Assembly: GCA_023150455.1 (NCBI GenBank)
Contig: JAKLKW010000019.1
Coordinates: forward strand, 1 to 64,000
Length of the DNA stretch: 64,000 bases
Reading direction: 5' to 3'
Origin: Alphaproteobacteria bacterium
GTDB taxonomy: Bacteria; Pseudomonadota; Alphaproteobacteria; JAEULC01
In this document: positions 17,652-25,993 of the stretch, in pieces
Position numbering within the stretch: the first letter of the stretch is position 1
Layout: each line of letters begins with the position of its first letter
Made by a program: the position numbers and the translations under genes
The notes under the pieces: model-generated
Told to the model about the DNA's origin: nothing
The model's database searches: none
Seen by the model: the letters and a program-made list of their open reading frames with translations, nothing else

Positions 17652-19631
17652 TCAGGCCCGCGCCACGCGGCGGCGCCGGCGCGCCAGGCGCACCCCACCG
17701 ACGATCAGGGCCAGCACCGCGACCAGGATCGGCACCAGGCCGATATTGACGAAGCGCAGCACCGTTTCCAGCCGCTCGACGTCGCGCCTGAGGCCGTGCT
17801 GCACGTCGCGCAGCTGGCGGCGGATGTCGAGCATCTCCGCGCGGAACTTCTCGATCGACTGCTGCTGCTGCGGCGTCAGCGTGGGCTGGCCGCCGGTCCT
17901 GTCGCCGGTCTCGACGTCGCGCAGGTTCTTCTGCACCTCGGTCAGCTTGTCCCGCAGTTCGCGCTCGGTGCCGCGCAGCCGCGCCTCCGCGTCCTGTTCC
18001 AGCGCGCGGACCACCGTGAAGGGCCGCGCCGAGGTGCCGCGCCCGCGCAGGCCGATCAGGTCGCCGCCGCCGGCGAGGAAGTCGAGCGCATTGGCAACGA
18101 AATCGGCGTTGTTCGCGGTCGGGACCGCCAGCCGCTGGCCGAAGAAATCCTGCACCTGCACCCAGAAGCGGTCGTCGAGCAGGTCGGTGTCGGCGACCAC
18201 GATCACGTTGATCGGCTTCTGCGACTTGGCCACGTGCGGCGGCAGCGGCTTGGCGTCCTTCTGCCCGCTTTCCTTGGATTCTGCCGGCTTTGCCTCGCCT
18301 TCCTTGGGCTCGGGCGGCTTGGGCGGACCGTCGGGGAAGGCGGAACTCGCCTCGCCGCTCACGCGCGCGGCGAGCACCATGCCTTCCATGGTCGGCTTGA
18401 AGCTGCGGACGATCGACAGGATGTCGGGCTGCCCGCCGGGACCGGTGCCGAGCTGCGCCACCTCGATCGGCGCCGACTGCGCCGAGGTTGTGATGAGCGG
18501 CTCGAACGTCGTGGTGGCGCCGTCGCGCTTCTTCAGGATGCCAGCCGAGGCCATGTTGACCTGGCCGATATTGCTCATGATCGGGTCGTCGCGATTGATG
18601 TTGGCGGCGCGCATCAAGAGCCAGGCCGGATACTCGGCCGGGATCACGCGCGATGCCGTGCCGGCATTGACGCGGCGCGCGTTGGCGCGGTCGCCCGCGA
18701 CCTTGTCCTTGGTCATCTCGACGCCCCAGGCCTGGAACAGTCTGGGCAGGTCCGAGGCCGAGGCCGTGCCCGGCCGACCCATCATGTTGGGCCGGCCGAT
18801 CTCGGATTCGGCGTAGGGGTCGACCAGCACCAGCGCGCGGCCGCCCTTCAGCACGAACTGGTCGATGGCGTACTGCGTCTTGTCGCTGAGCGACTTCGGG
18901 TGCGCCAGCATCAGCACGTCGACGTCCTCGGGAACGCGGTCGAGGTCGCCGCCGAGCGTCTTGATGTCGAAGGCGCCCCGCAGCTGCTCCATCACCATCC
19001 AGGGCTGCGTCGGCATGCCGCGCATCATCATCATCATGTCGCCTTCGAGCGGCAGGTCGGTGATGAGGCCGATCATCTTGCGCTTCGGATCGGCGAGGGT
19101 CTGCACCATGCGCGCGAGGTCGTATTCGAGGAATCGCTCGCGCTCGGGCTGCAGGAAGCCGATGGTCTCCTTGTCGTCGGTCGAGTTGGTGCCGGAGATG
19201 CCGAAATAGACCGGGTCGCCGCCCTGGTCGATCGGCACGCCCTGAAGGCCCAGCGCAACGGCGCGGTCCTCGATGTCAGAGAAGGGTTGCGGGTCGAAGC
19301 GCTCGACGACCAGCCGCCCGCGCGCGTTGGCCGCGAACTCGGCCAGCATGTCCTCCACGCGCTTGCCGTAGTTGGCATAGGCGGGGATCTCGCGGCCGAG
19401 CCGGTCGGAGAAGAAGTAGCGCAGCGTCACCGGCTCGTCGATGCGCCCGAGGATCGCGCGCGTGCCGGGCGAGAGGGTGAACAGCTTGTCGCGCGTCAGG
19501 TCGATGCGCGCGCCGGTCAGCAGCGCCTGCGCCAGGAGGTTCATCGCGACGAACAGGATCGCGGCGAGGCCGAGGGCGATGACGGAGTTGCGCCGCCGGG
19601 TCAGGGCCGTGGTGTTGAGGGCAGCCGCCAT
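17652..19631 (-). CDS. gldG: GldG-like ABC auxiliary protein
   Basis: The 659-residue protein has an N-terminal membrane helix (about residues 17-37) followed by the GldG signature DLTRDKLFTLSPGTRAIL, a periplasmic domain (about 40-590) with VVERFDPQPFSDIEDRA, GLITDLPLEGD and QFVLKGGRALVLVDPYAES, a coiled coil (about 540-610), and a C-terminal membrane helix ending in a basic tail. In Bacteroidetes GldG partners with GldA/GldF in gliding. In proteobacteria homologues have no gliding role and the transported substrate is unknown. It lies one base after the permease. Confidence 0.88.
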   Translation of the reverse strand: MAAALNTTALTRRRNSVIALGLAAILFVAMNLLAQALLTGARIDLTRDKLFTLSPGTRAILGRIDEPVTLRYFFSDRLGREIPAYANYGKRVEDMLAEFAANARGRLVVERFDPQPFSDIEDRAVALGLQGVPIDQGGDPVYFGISGTNSTDDKETIGFLQPERERFLEYDLARMVQTLADPKRKMIGLITDLPLEGDMMMMMRGMPTQPWMVMEQLRGAFDIKTLGGDLDRVPEDVDVLMLAHPKSLSDKTQYAIDQFVLKGGRALVLVDPYAESEIGRPNMMGRPGTASASDLPRLFQAWGVEMTKDKVAGDRANARRVNAGTASRVIPAEYPAWLLMRAANINRDDPIMSNIGQVNMASAGILKKRDGATTTFEPLITTSAQSAPIEVAQLGTGPGGQPDILSIVRSFKPTMEGMVLAARVSGEASSAFPDGPPKPPEPKEGEAKPAESKESGQKDAKPLPPHVAKSQKPINVIVVADTDLLDDRFWVQVQDFFGQRLAVPTANNADFVANALDFLAGGGDLIGLRGRGTSARPFTVVRALEQDAEARLRGTERELRDKLTEVQKNLRDVETGDRTGGQPTLTPQQQQSIEKFRAEMLDIRRQLRDVQHGLRRDVERLETVLRFVNIGLVPILVAVLALIVGGVRLARRRRRVARA

Positions 19632-19632
19632 G

Positions 19633-20367
19633 TCAGCTCCCCTTCTTCCATTCGACGACGACGACGTTGGCGTAGAGAAACAGCGCGATCAGCGAGCCGA
19701 AGAACACGATGTCCTTGGCGTCGATCACGCCGCGCGTGATGGCGAGGTAGTGGCCGAGGAAGCTGAAGGACGCGACCGTGTCGACCACCAGCTTCGGCGC
19801 CCAGCCGGAGAAGAAGTTCAGCACGATCGGCGTGCCGCTGACGGTGAACAGGAAGCACGCGGCGCAGGCCACGACGAAGGCGATCACCTGGTTGCGCGTC
19901 AGCGCCGAGACGCAGGCGCCGATCGCCAGGTACGCGCCCGCCAGCACGAAGCTGCCGAGATAGGCGGCAACGATCACGCCGTTGTCGGGCGAGCCCAGGT
20001 AGTTGACCGTGATCCAGATCGGGAAAGTCAAAAGGAGCGCCACGCCGGCGAAGGCCCACGCCGCCAGGAACTTGCCGACGACCGCGCCGGTGAGCGACAC
20101 GGGCAGGGTCAGGAGCAGCTCGATGGTGCCGGTCTTGCGCTCCTCGGCCCACAGCCGCATGGCGATCGCCGGCACCAGGAACAGGTAGAGCCAGGGGTGG
20201 AACGAGAAGAACGGCTCCAGGTCCGCCTGGCCGCGCGCGAAGAAATTGCCGAGGAAGAAGGTCATGGCGCCGCTCAGCGCCAGGAAGATGACGATGAACA
20301 CGTAGGCGAGCGGCGTCGCGAAATACGCGGTGAACTCGCGCTTGAAGACGGCGACCGTCTCACGCAT
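19633..20367 (-). CDS. gldF: ABC-2 type permease, GldF-like
   Basis: The 244-residue membrane protein has six predicted helices and the ABC-2 pattern EFTAYFATPLAYVFIVIFLALSGAMTFFLG at the N-terminus and MRLWAEERKTGTIELLLTLPVS after helix 2. It forms the membrane channel with the ATPase encoded just upstream. The ATG at 20367 overlaps the end of the ATPase gene by 8 bp, indicating translational coupling; longer in-frame codons only read through that gene. Substrate unknown. Confidence 0.9.
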   Translation of the reverse strand: MRETVAVFKREFTAYFATPLAYVFIVIFLALSGAMTFFLGNFFARGQADLEPFFSFHPWLYLFLVPAIAMRLWAEERKTGTIELLLTLPVSLTGAVVGKFLAAWAFAGVALLLTFPIWITVNYLGSPDNGVIVAAYLGSFVLAGAYLAIGACVSALTRNQVIAFVVACAACFLFTVSGTPIVLNFFSGWAPKLVVDTVASFSFLGHYLAITRGVIDAKDIVFFGSLIALFLYANVVVVEWKKGS

Positions 20368-21316
20368 GGGCGGTCTCCGGCGCGGCGCGCGTGGTGATGG
20401 CGCGGAACACCTCGTCCAGCCGCCCACGCTCGACGTGGAATTCGGCGATCTGCCATCCCTTTTGGGCGACGAGCGCGCGCAGGCTTGCCGCGATGTCCTG
20501 GCCGTCCGATGGGATCACGGTCAGGCGCACATGCGGACCCGCGCTGTCGCCGAGCTCGACCGCGGCCACGCCGCTCGCCGCCTTGAGCGCTTCGGCCGCG
20601 CCCGGCGCCTGCGCGGCGGGCAGCGCGATCGTCACCGCGTTGTGGTGGCGCGAACGCGCCTCGAACTCGGCCGGCGTGCCGTCGGCCACCAGCCGGCCGC
20701 CGGCGATGATCACCGCCCGCGAGCAGACCGCGTCGACCTCTTCGAGGATATGGGTGGAGATCACGATCGCCTTTTCCGGCGCCATGGCGCGGATCAGGCC
20801 GCGCACCTCGTGCTTCTGGTTGGGGTCCAGGCCGTCGGTCGGCTCGTCGAGGACCAGCACCTCGGGATCGTGCAGCAGGGCCTGCGCCAGGCCGACGCGC
20901 CGCTTGAAGCCCTTGGACAGCGTGTCGATCGGCTGCGCCATGACGCCCTTGAGCTGCGTCAGCTCCACGGCGCGCCCGATGCGCCGGTCGCGCTCGGCGC
21001 CGGAAAAGCCGCGCAGCTCGGCGCAGAAGCGCAGGAATCCCTCGGCCGTCATGTCGGGATAGGCCGGCGCGCCCTCGGGCAGGTAGCCGAGGTGACGCTT
21101 GACCTCGATCGGATGGTCGACGACGTCGAAGCCGCAGACGCGCGCCGTGCCGCTGGTCGGCGACAGGTAGCCGGCGACCATCTTCATGGTCGTCGACTTG
21201 CCGGCCCCGTTGGGCCCAAGGAAACCGAGCACCTCGCCGCGCGCGACCTGGAGGGAGATGCCGTCGACGGCGACGATGGCGCCGAACCGCTTGCCGAGGT
21301 TGTCGATCTCAATCAT
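20360..21316 (-). CDS. gldA: ABC transporter ATPase, GldA-like
   Basis: The 318-residue ATPase has Walker A GPNGAGKST (about residues 34-42), the ABC signature LSKGFKRRVGLAQAL, Walker B VLVLDEPTDGLDP and the switch His in VISTHILEEV. A C-terminal regulatory domain (about 220-318) is typical of ABC-2 exporters. It is the first gene of the gldA-gldF-gldG-DUF4340 operon. The upstream 275-bp gap is shared with the divergent cyclase gene and must hold the promoter. Confidence 0.92.
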   Translation of the reverse strand: MIEIDNLGKRFGAIVAVDGISLQVARGEVLGFLGPNGAGKSTTMKMVAGYLSPTSGTARVCGFDVVDHPIEVKRHLGYLPEGAPAYPDMTAEGFLRFCAELRGFSGAERDRRIGRAVELTQLKGVMAQPIDTLSKGFKRRVGLAQALLHDPEVLVLDEPTDGLDPNQKHEVRGLIRAMAPEKAIVISTHILEEVDAVCSRAVIIAGGRLVADGTPAEFEARSRHHNAVTIALPAAQAPGAAEALKAASGVAAVELGDSAGPHVRLTVIPSDGQDIAASLRALVAQKGWQIAEFHVERGRLDEVFRAITTRAAPETAHA

Positions 21317-21460
21317 CGGCTGCCGAAACCCGTTCCTCGATCGTTCTCGTTGGCCGGCGCCCGGCTTTCAGGCGGGCCGCCCGCGTGCACTGGCTCCCGC
21401 TTCGCCCAAGGGCGACGGTGATTTAGTCGACCACGCGGGAATTGCAAGTGTATTTCCTGT

Positions 21461-21486
21461 AATCCCCGGGGCCTGGGACGGGGATT
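21461..21486. repeat. Inverted repeat in the gldA / cyclase divergent promoter region
   Basis: AATCCCC (21461-21467) and GGGGATT (21480-21486) form a perfect 7-bp inverted repeat with a 12-base spacer. It lies in the 275-bp gap between the divergent gldA and cyaC-like genes. It could be an operator or a leader hairpin of the cyclase; nothing in the sequence decides between these. Confidence 0.35.
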
Positions 21487-21591
21487 CCCGCCGGTCGCCG
21501 ACCGCCGTGGGGCCGGCCCATGGCGACGGGTAGGCTTCCCCTGTATTGATGGCTCGATGCGAAGATCGGCGGCGTGCGGGGCATCCGGGCC

Positions 21592-23322
21592 ATGACCAGT
21601 ACGGACGCGGCGACACGGGCCACGGCGCGCCCCTGGCATCTCGACGCCACCGCGATCCGGCGGGCACGGCTGCTGAGCGGCTCGGTGCTGTACACCTATG
21701 TGACGCTGCATCTGACCAATCATGCGCTGGCCCTGGTCTCGCTCGACGTGGCCGAGCGGGTGCTCTTGGTGCTGCGGCTGGTCTGGCGCAGCCCGCCGGG
21801 GACGATCGCGCTCTACGGTGCCTTGCTGGTGCATGCGGTGCTGGCGCTGTGGGCGATCTATCTGCGTCGGCGCCTGCGCATGAACGCGGGCGAATGGGCG
21901 CGCCTGGTCCTGGGCCTCGCTATCGTCCCGCTGATGGCGGCGCACGTGGTGGCGAACCGCGTCGCCCCGGCGGCCTTCGGCATCGACACCGACTACGTCT
22001 TTGTACTCCTCGGGACCTGGGTCCAGGGCCCGGTGGCCAGCCTCCGCCAGGCCATCGGTCTCTTGGCGGCGTGGGTGCATGGCTGCATCGGCCTGCACCT
22101 CGTCTTGCGGTTGAAGCCCTGGTACCCGCGCTGGGTCGCGCTGCTCTATGCCGCGGCCGTGTTGCTGCCGGCCCTCGCGCTGCTCGGTTTCGTCTCGGCC
22201 GGGCGAGAAGTCGAGCTGCTGGCGGCCGATCCGCACTGGATCCGGCAGTACGCTGCTTCACGCCGGCAGCCGACCAGGGAGGAGGTCGACTGGATCTACG
22301 CTGTCGCCGACGGGATCTCGTGGGGATTCGCCGCGCTGCTCGCCACGACGCTCATGGCGCGGACCGTGCGCAGCTATGCCCGGCGGCGCAGCGTCGTGCG
22401 CGTGACCTATCCCGACAAGCGGGTGGTCGAGATCCAGCCGGGCGTCAGCATCCTGGACGCGAGCCGTCAGGCGGGCATCCCGCACGCCGAGGTCTGCGGC
22501 GGCCGCGGCCGCTGCTCGACCTGCCGCGTGCGCGTCGGCATGGGGCTCGAGTCCCTGCCCGCGGCGAGCGACGCCGAGCGCAAGGTGCTGGAGCGCATCG
22601 CCGCCGCGCCGAACGTGCGCCTGGCCTGCCAGACGCGGCCCGTCGCCGACATTGCGGTGATGCCGCTGCTGCCGCCGACCGCGTCGGCGCGCGACGGCTT
22701 CGCCCGCGCCCGGCATCTGCAGGGCCAGGAGCGCGAGATCGCGATCCTGTTCGCCGACCTGCGCGCCTTCACCGGCATGGCCGAGCGCAAACTGCCCTAC
22801 GACGTCGTCTTCCTGCTCAACCGCTACTTCGCGTCGATGGGCAGCGCGATCGAGCAGTCCGGCGGGCGCGTCGACAAGTTCATCGGCGACGGGGTCATGG
22901 CGCTGTTCGGCATCGAGCGCGGGCCGGCCGAGGGCTGCCGGCAGGCGCTCGCCGCGGCCCGCGCCATGGCGCACCAGCTGGACGGGCTCAACGCGACGCT
23001 GGCGCACGACCTGGATCAGCCGCTCAGGATCGGCATCGGCATCCATGTCGGCCCCGCCATCGTCGGCGAGATGGGCTACGGCAGCGCCACCACGATCACC
23101 GCGATCGGCGACGCGGTGAACACCGCCAGCCGGCTCGAGACGCTGACCAAGGACTACGATTGCCAGCTCGTGCTGTCCGAAGCCGTGGCGCAGCGCGCCG
23201 GCGTCGCGCTGTCGGGATTCGCGCGCCACGAGATCATGGTGCGCGGCCGCGAGGGAAAGATGGCGATCCGCGTCGTGCCCTCGGCGCAGGACCTGCCGGC
23301 CGGCGGCGCTGCCGCTAGCTGA
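21592..23322 (+). CDS. cyaC: Class III adenylate cyclase with SDH-like haem-b membrane anchor and [2Fe-2S] domain (CyaC-like)
   Basis: The 576-residue protein has three parts. Residues 30-260 hold six membrane helices with histidines placed as in succinate dehydrogenase cytochrome b (H40, H44, H81, H118, H163, H169). Residues 268-360 are a plant-type ferredoxin domain with C302, C308, C311 and C346 (C-x5-C-x2-C-x34-C). Residues 380-565 are a class III cyclase: metal Asp389 (FADLRAFT), Lys429/Asp433 in DKFIGDGVMA and the IGDAVNTASRLE helix. Sinorhizobium meliloti CyaC has a quinone-responsive dihaem-b anchor of this kind, so a role as redox-controlled cAMP synthase in the inner membrane is a reasonable inference. 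Start is ATG 21592 (GTG 21574 possible). The stop overlaps the convergent TPR gene by 8 bp. Confidence 0.88.
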   Translation: MTSTDAATRATARPWHLDATAIRRARLLSGSVLYTYVTLHLTNHALALVSLDVAERVLLVLRLVWRSPPGTIALYGALLVHAVLALWAIYLRRRLRMNAGEWARLVLGLAIVPLMAAHVVANRVAPAAFGIDTDYVFVLLGTWVQGPVASLRQAIGLLAAWVHGCIGLHLVLRLKPWYPRWVALLYAAAVLLPALALLGFVSAGREVELLAADPHWIRQYAASRRQPTREEVDWIYAVADGISWGFAALLATTLMARTVRSYARRRSVVRVTYPDKRVVEIQPGVSILDASRQAGIPHAEVCGGRGRCSTCRVRVGMGLESLPAASDAERKVLERIAAAPNVRLACQTRPVADIAVMPLLPPTASARDGFARARHLQGQEREIAILFADLRAFTGMAERKLPYDVVFLLNRYFASMGSAIEQSGGRVDKFIGDGVMALFGIERGPAEGCRQALAAARAMAHQLDGLNATLAHDLDQPLRIGIGIHVGPAIVGEMGYGSATTITAIGDAVNTASRLETLTKDYDCQLVLSEAVAQRAGVALSGFARHEIMVRGREGKMAIRVVPSAQDLPAGGAAAS

Positions 23323-23794
23323 GGCCCTTCGACTTCTTGTAGGCGGCGACCGCCTTCTCCAGGTCCCTGCGCTCGGAGCAGCCGCCACACAGCTCGCCGA
23401 GCTTCTTCAAGAGCTCCTCGGCCTTGGGCAGGTTGTCGGTCATCAGATAAAGCTCGCCCAGATACTCGTGCGCCCCCATGTGCTTGGGATCGATCTCGAG
23501 CGCGCGGGTATAGGACTTCAGCGCCGCGTCGTACTGCCCGGTCTTGCGCTGGCTGTAGCCGAGATAGTTCCAGGCATCGGCCTTGCGCGGATCCTTCTGC
23601 ACCGCCTTTTCCAGCAGCTTGATGGCGTCCTTGTATTTCTCGCTCTTCACCGCCTTGACGCCCTTGTCGTAGTCGCTGCCGCCCGTGGTCTGCTCGTCCA
23701 GCGAGGCGGCGGCCAGCGCGGGCGTGGCCGGGGCGGCGAGCCCGAGGGACAAGGCGATCGCCAGGGTGGCGAGCAGGGTCTTGGTGGCCGACAT
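23315..23794 (-). CDS. Secreted TPR-repeat protein
   Basis: The 159-residue protein has a signal peptide (MSATKTLLATLAIALSLGLAAPATPALAA) and then three or four TPR units: SDYDKGVKAVKSEKYKDAIKLLEKAV, ADAWNYLGYSQRKTGQYDAALKSYTRAL, HMGAHEYLGELYLMTDNLPKAEELLKKL. A Cys pair (CGGC, about residue 138) lies near the end. It is probably a periplasmic scaffold. Its last 8 bases overlap the end of the convergent cyclase gene. No partner is obvious. Confidence 0.85.
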   Translation of the reverse strand: MSATKTLLATLAIALSLGLAAPATPALAAASLDEQTTGGSDYDKGVKAVKSEKYKDAIKLLEKAVQKDPRKADAWNYLGYSQRKTGQYDAALKSYTRALEIDPKHMGAHEYLGELYLMTDNLPKAEELLKKLGELCGGCSERRDLEKAVAAYKKSKGLS

Positions 23795-23874
23795 GAAGTC
23801 TCTCCTTCGTCTGGTCTTGCCAGGTCCTTGTACGTGTACGTCGGGGCAGGCCGACTTATTCCCCTCCGGGAGCG

Positions 23875-24354
23875 TCAGGCAGAGGAAGCTGCCAGCGCCT
23901 CGGCCAGTTCCTTGGATTCCGGTGCCACGGATGACGGGAAGGCGCCAGCGAGCGCGCCGTCGGGGCCGATCAAGTACTTGTGAAGATTCCAGCGCGGCTG
24001 GCCCGCCTCGCCCAGTTCCGCGGCGACCCAGCGGTAGAACGGATGCGCCTTGCCGCCGATCACCGTCTGCTTGGACGTCATCGGGCAGTCGACGCCGTAA
24101 CGCTGGGAGCAGAACCGGCCGATCGCCGTCTCGTCGCCCGGCTCCCGGGCGCCGAAATCGTTCGACGGCACGCCGAGGACGACGAGGCCGCGGTCGCGCT
24201 CGGCCCGCCACAGCTTCTGCAGGCCGGCATATTGCGGCGTGTAGCCGCATTCCGACGCAGTGTTGACGACCAGCACCGCCTTGCCCTTGAAGCGCGCGAG
24301 CGGCAGCGGCGATCCGTCGAGCGCGATGAAGGAGAAGTCGTGGGCCGAGGTCAT
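23875..24354 (-). CDS. Glutathione peroxidase family protein (Cys type)
   Basis: This 159-residue thioredoxin-fold protein is predicted to reduce hydroperoxides. The peroxidatic Cys36 is in VVNTASECGYTPQYAGLQ, and the Trp/Asn motif WNLHKYLIGPDG is present (about residues 121-132). The usual loop (F-P-C-N-Q-F-G) reads VPSNDFGAREPG, so the resolving Cys is Ser and the Gln of the catalytic tetrad is Asp. The protein may therefore use a different reductant or resolve by another route. Length is normal. Confidence 0.87.
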   Translation of the reverse strand: MTSAHDFSFIALDGSPLPLARFKGKAVLVVNTASECGYTPQYAGLQKLWRAERDRGLVVLGVPSNDFGAREPGDETAIGRFCSQRYGVDCPMTSKQTVIGGKAHPFYRWVAAELGEAGQPRWNLHKYLIGPDGALAGAFPSSVAPESKELAEALAASSA

Positions 24355-24400
24355 CGCTTGGCTCCCTGCGCGTGGCCGGTCGGCACGATGATAGCGCGGA

Positions 24401-25213
24401 TCAGCGCCAGCGGAGCAAGCGGCGCTCGAGCCGGCCGAGCACGAAGCTGATCACGAGGCCGAGGACCGACAGCACGACCACGCCCGCCAGCAGCTGGTCG
24501 GTCTGCATCAAGCTGCCGGCCAAGAGCACCAGCGCGCCAATGCCGGTCTGCGCGTTGATCATCTCGGCTGCGACCACCAGGATCAGCGCGATCGAGGCCG
24601 AGATGCGGAAGCCCGAGAGGATGCCGGGCAAGGCGCCGGGCAGCACGACCTTGCGCACGATGTCGAACGGCGGCAGGCCGAAGCTCTGCGCCATGCGGAT
24701 CAGGCTCTTCGGCACGTTGTCGACGGCGCCGAAGGCGGCGATGGCGGTGGGGAAGAACACGCCGAGCGCGATCGTGGCGACCTTCGACGGCTCGCCGATG
24801 CCGAACCACAGGATGAACAGCGGCAGCAGCGCGATCTTGGGGATCGGGAACAGCGCCGAGACCAGCGGCAGGCCGATCGAGCGCACCAGGCCGAACAGGC
24901 CGATGGCGAAGCCCACACCCAGGCCCGCCGCCGTGCCGAACGCCCAGCCCAAGAGGATGCGCCGGAGCGAGGCGGCGACGTGCAGGAACAGCTCGCCGGT
25001 CGCGGCCATCGCGTAGAGCGACGCGGCGATCTGGAGCGGGCTCGGCAGGAACAGCGCGTTGACGAGCTTGAGCGACGCGGCCGCCTGCCAGGCGGCGATG
25101 AGGGCGGCGAAGGCGACGAGGGCCGCGCCGCGATGCAGGCGCGGGGCGAAGCCCCCGCCGCGGAACGGGACCGTGCGCCCGGCGGCCGGTGCCGCTGTCG
25201 CGTCAGGCGGCAT
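24401..25213 (-). CDS. ABC transporter permease, SsuC/TauC-like
   Basis: The 270-residue inner-membrane protein has about six helices and the binding-protein-dependent transport signature IRMAQSFGLPPFDIVRKVVLPGALPGILSGFRI (EAA loop) followed by ALILVVAAEMI. This matches the nitrate/sulfonate/taurine/thiamine-precursor permease family. Start is at 25213 and overlaps the ATPase gene by 11 bp. The operon order is binding protein, ATPase, permease. Substrate unknown. Confidence 0.9.
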   Translation of the reverse strand: MPPDATAAPAAGRTVPFRGGGFAPRLHRGAALVAFAALIAAWQAAASLKLVNALFLPSPLQIAASLYAMAATGELFLHVAASLRRILLGWAFGTAAGLGVGFAIGLFGLVRSIGLPLVSALFPIPKIALLPLFILWFGIGEPSKVATIALGVFFPTAIAAFGAVDNVPKSLIRMAQSFGLPPFDIVRKVVLPGALPGILSGFRISASIALILVVAAEMINAQTGIGALVLLAGSLMQTDQLLAGVVVLSVLGLVISFVLGRLERRLLRWR

Positions 25214-25970
25214 CGGCCGCGATCTCGCGGTCGGCCGAGGCGGCCTCGTCGCGGATCGTGCGCCAGAGTCGCTCGTGCAGCCCGGCGAGCGCGGCCATGC
25301 TGCGCGCGCCGCGCGGCACGTCGACCGTGACGATCTCGCGGATGCGGCCGGGGCGGCGCGACAGCACGACGACGCGGTCGGCGAGACGGAGCGCCTCGTC
25401 GAGATTGTGGGTGACGTAGACGGCGGTGATCCGCCGCTGCGCCCACAGACGCTCGAAATCCTCCATCAGCAGGTCGCGTGTCTGCGCGTCGAGCGCCGAG
25501 AGCGGCTCGTCGAGCAGCAGCACCGCGGGCCGCGCGGCCAGCGCGCGGGCGACGCCGACGCGCTGGCGCATGCCGCCCGAGAGCTGCTTGGGCAGGGCCG
25601 CGCGAAAGTCGGCCAGTCCCGTCAGCGCCAGCACCTCGTCGATCGCCGCGCGCCGCTCGGCCGCGCCCAAGGAATGATGCTCCAGCGCCAGCGCGATGTT
25701 GGCCTCGACCGTGCGCCAGGGCAGGAGCGCGAAATCCTGGAACACGTAGGTGAAGGGATTGAGCGTGCCGGGCGGCAGCGCGCCGACCAGCCTCACCTCG
25801 CCGCGCGTCGGCCGCAACAGGCCCCCGAGGATGCCGAGCAGCGTGGACTTGCCGCAGCCCGACGGACCGATCAGCGCGAGGATCTCGCCGTCGCGGACCT
25901 CGAGATCGATGCCGTCGAGCGCGACGAGATCGTCGTAGGCGTGTCCGACGCCGTCGACGACCAGTTCCAT
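25203..25970 (-). CDS. ABC transporter ATPase, SsuB/TauB-like
   Basis: The 255-residue ATPase shows Walker [10 protein letters not shown] (about residues 36-44), a Q-loop in VFQDFALLPWRTV, the signature LSGGMRQRVGVARAL, Walker B VLLLDEPLSALD and VTHNLDEAL. It resembles the nitrate/sulfonate ATPase class, which matches its permease and binding-protein partners. The ATG at 25970 follows the binding-protein stop by 23 bp; longer in-frame codons run back through that gene and are not native. Confidence 0.92.
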   Translation of the reverse strand: MELVVDGVGHAYDDLVALDGIDLEVRDGEILALIGPSGCGKSTLLGILGGLLRPTRGEVRLVGALPPGTLNPFTYVFQDFALLPWRTVEANIALALEHHSLGAAERRAAIDEVLALTGLADFRAALPKQLSGGMRQRVGVARALAARPAVLLLDEPLSALDAQTRDLLMEDFERLWAQRRITAVYVTHNLDEALRLADRVVVLSRRPGRIREIVTVDVPRGARSMAALAGLHERLWRTIRDEAASADREIAADAA

Positions 25971-25993
25971 CGCGCCCGACCCGGGCCGGCGGC

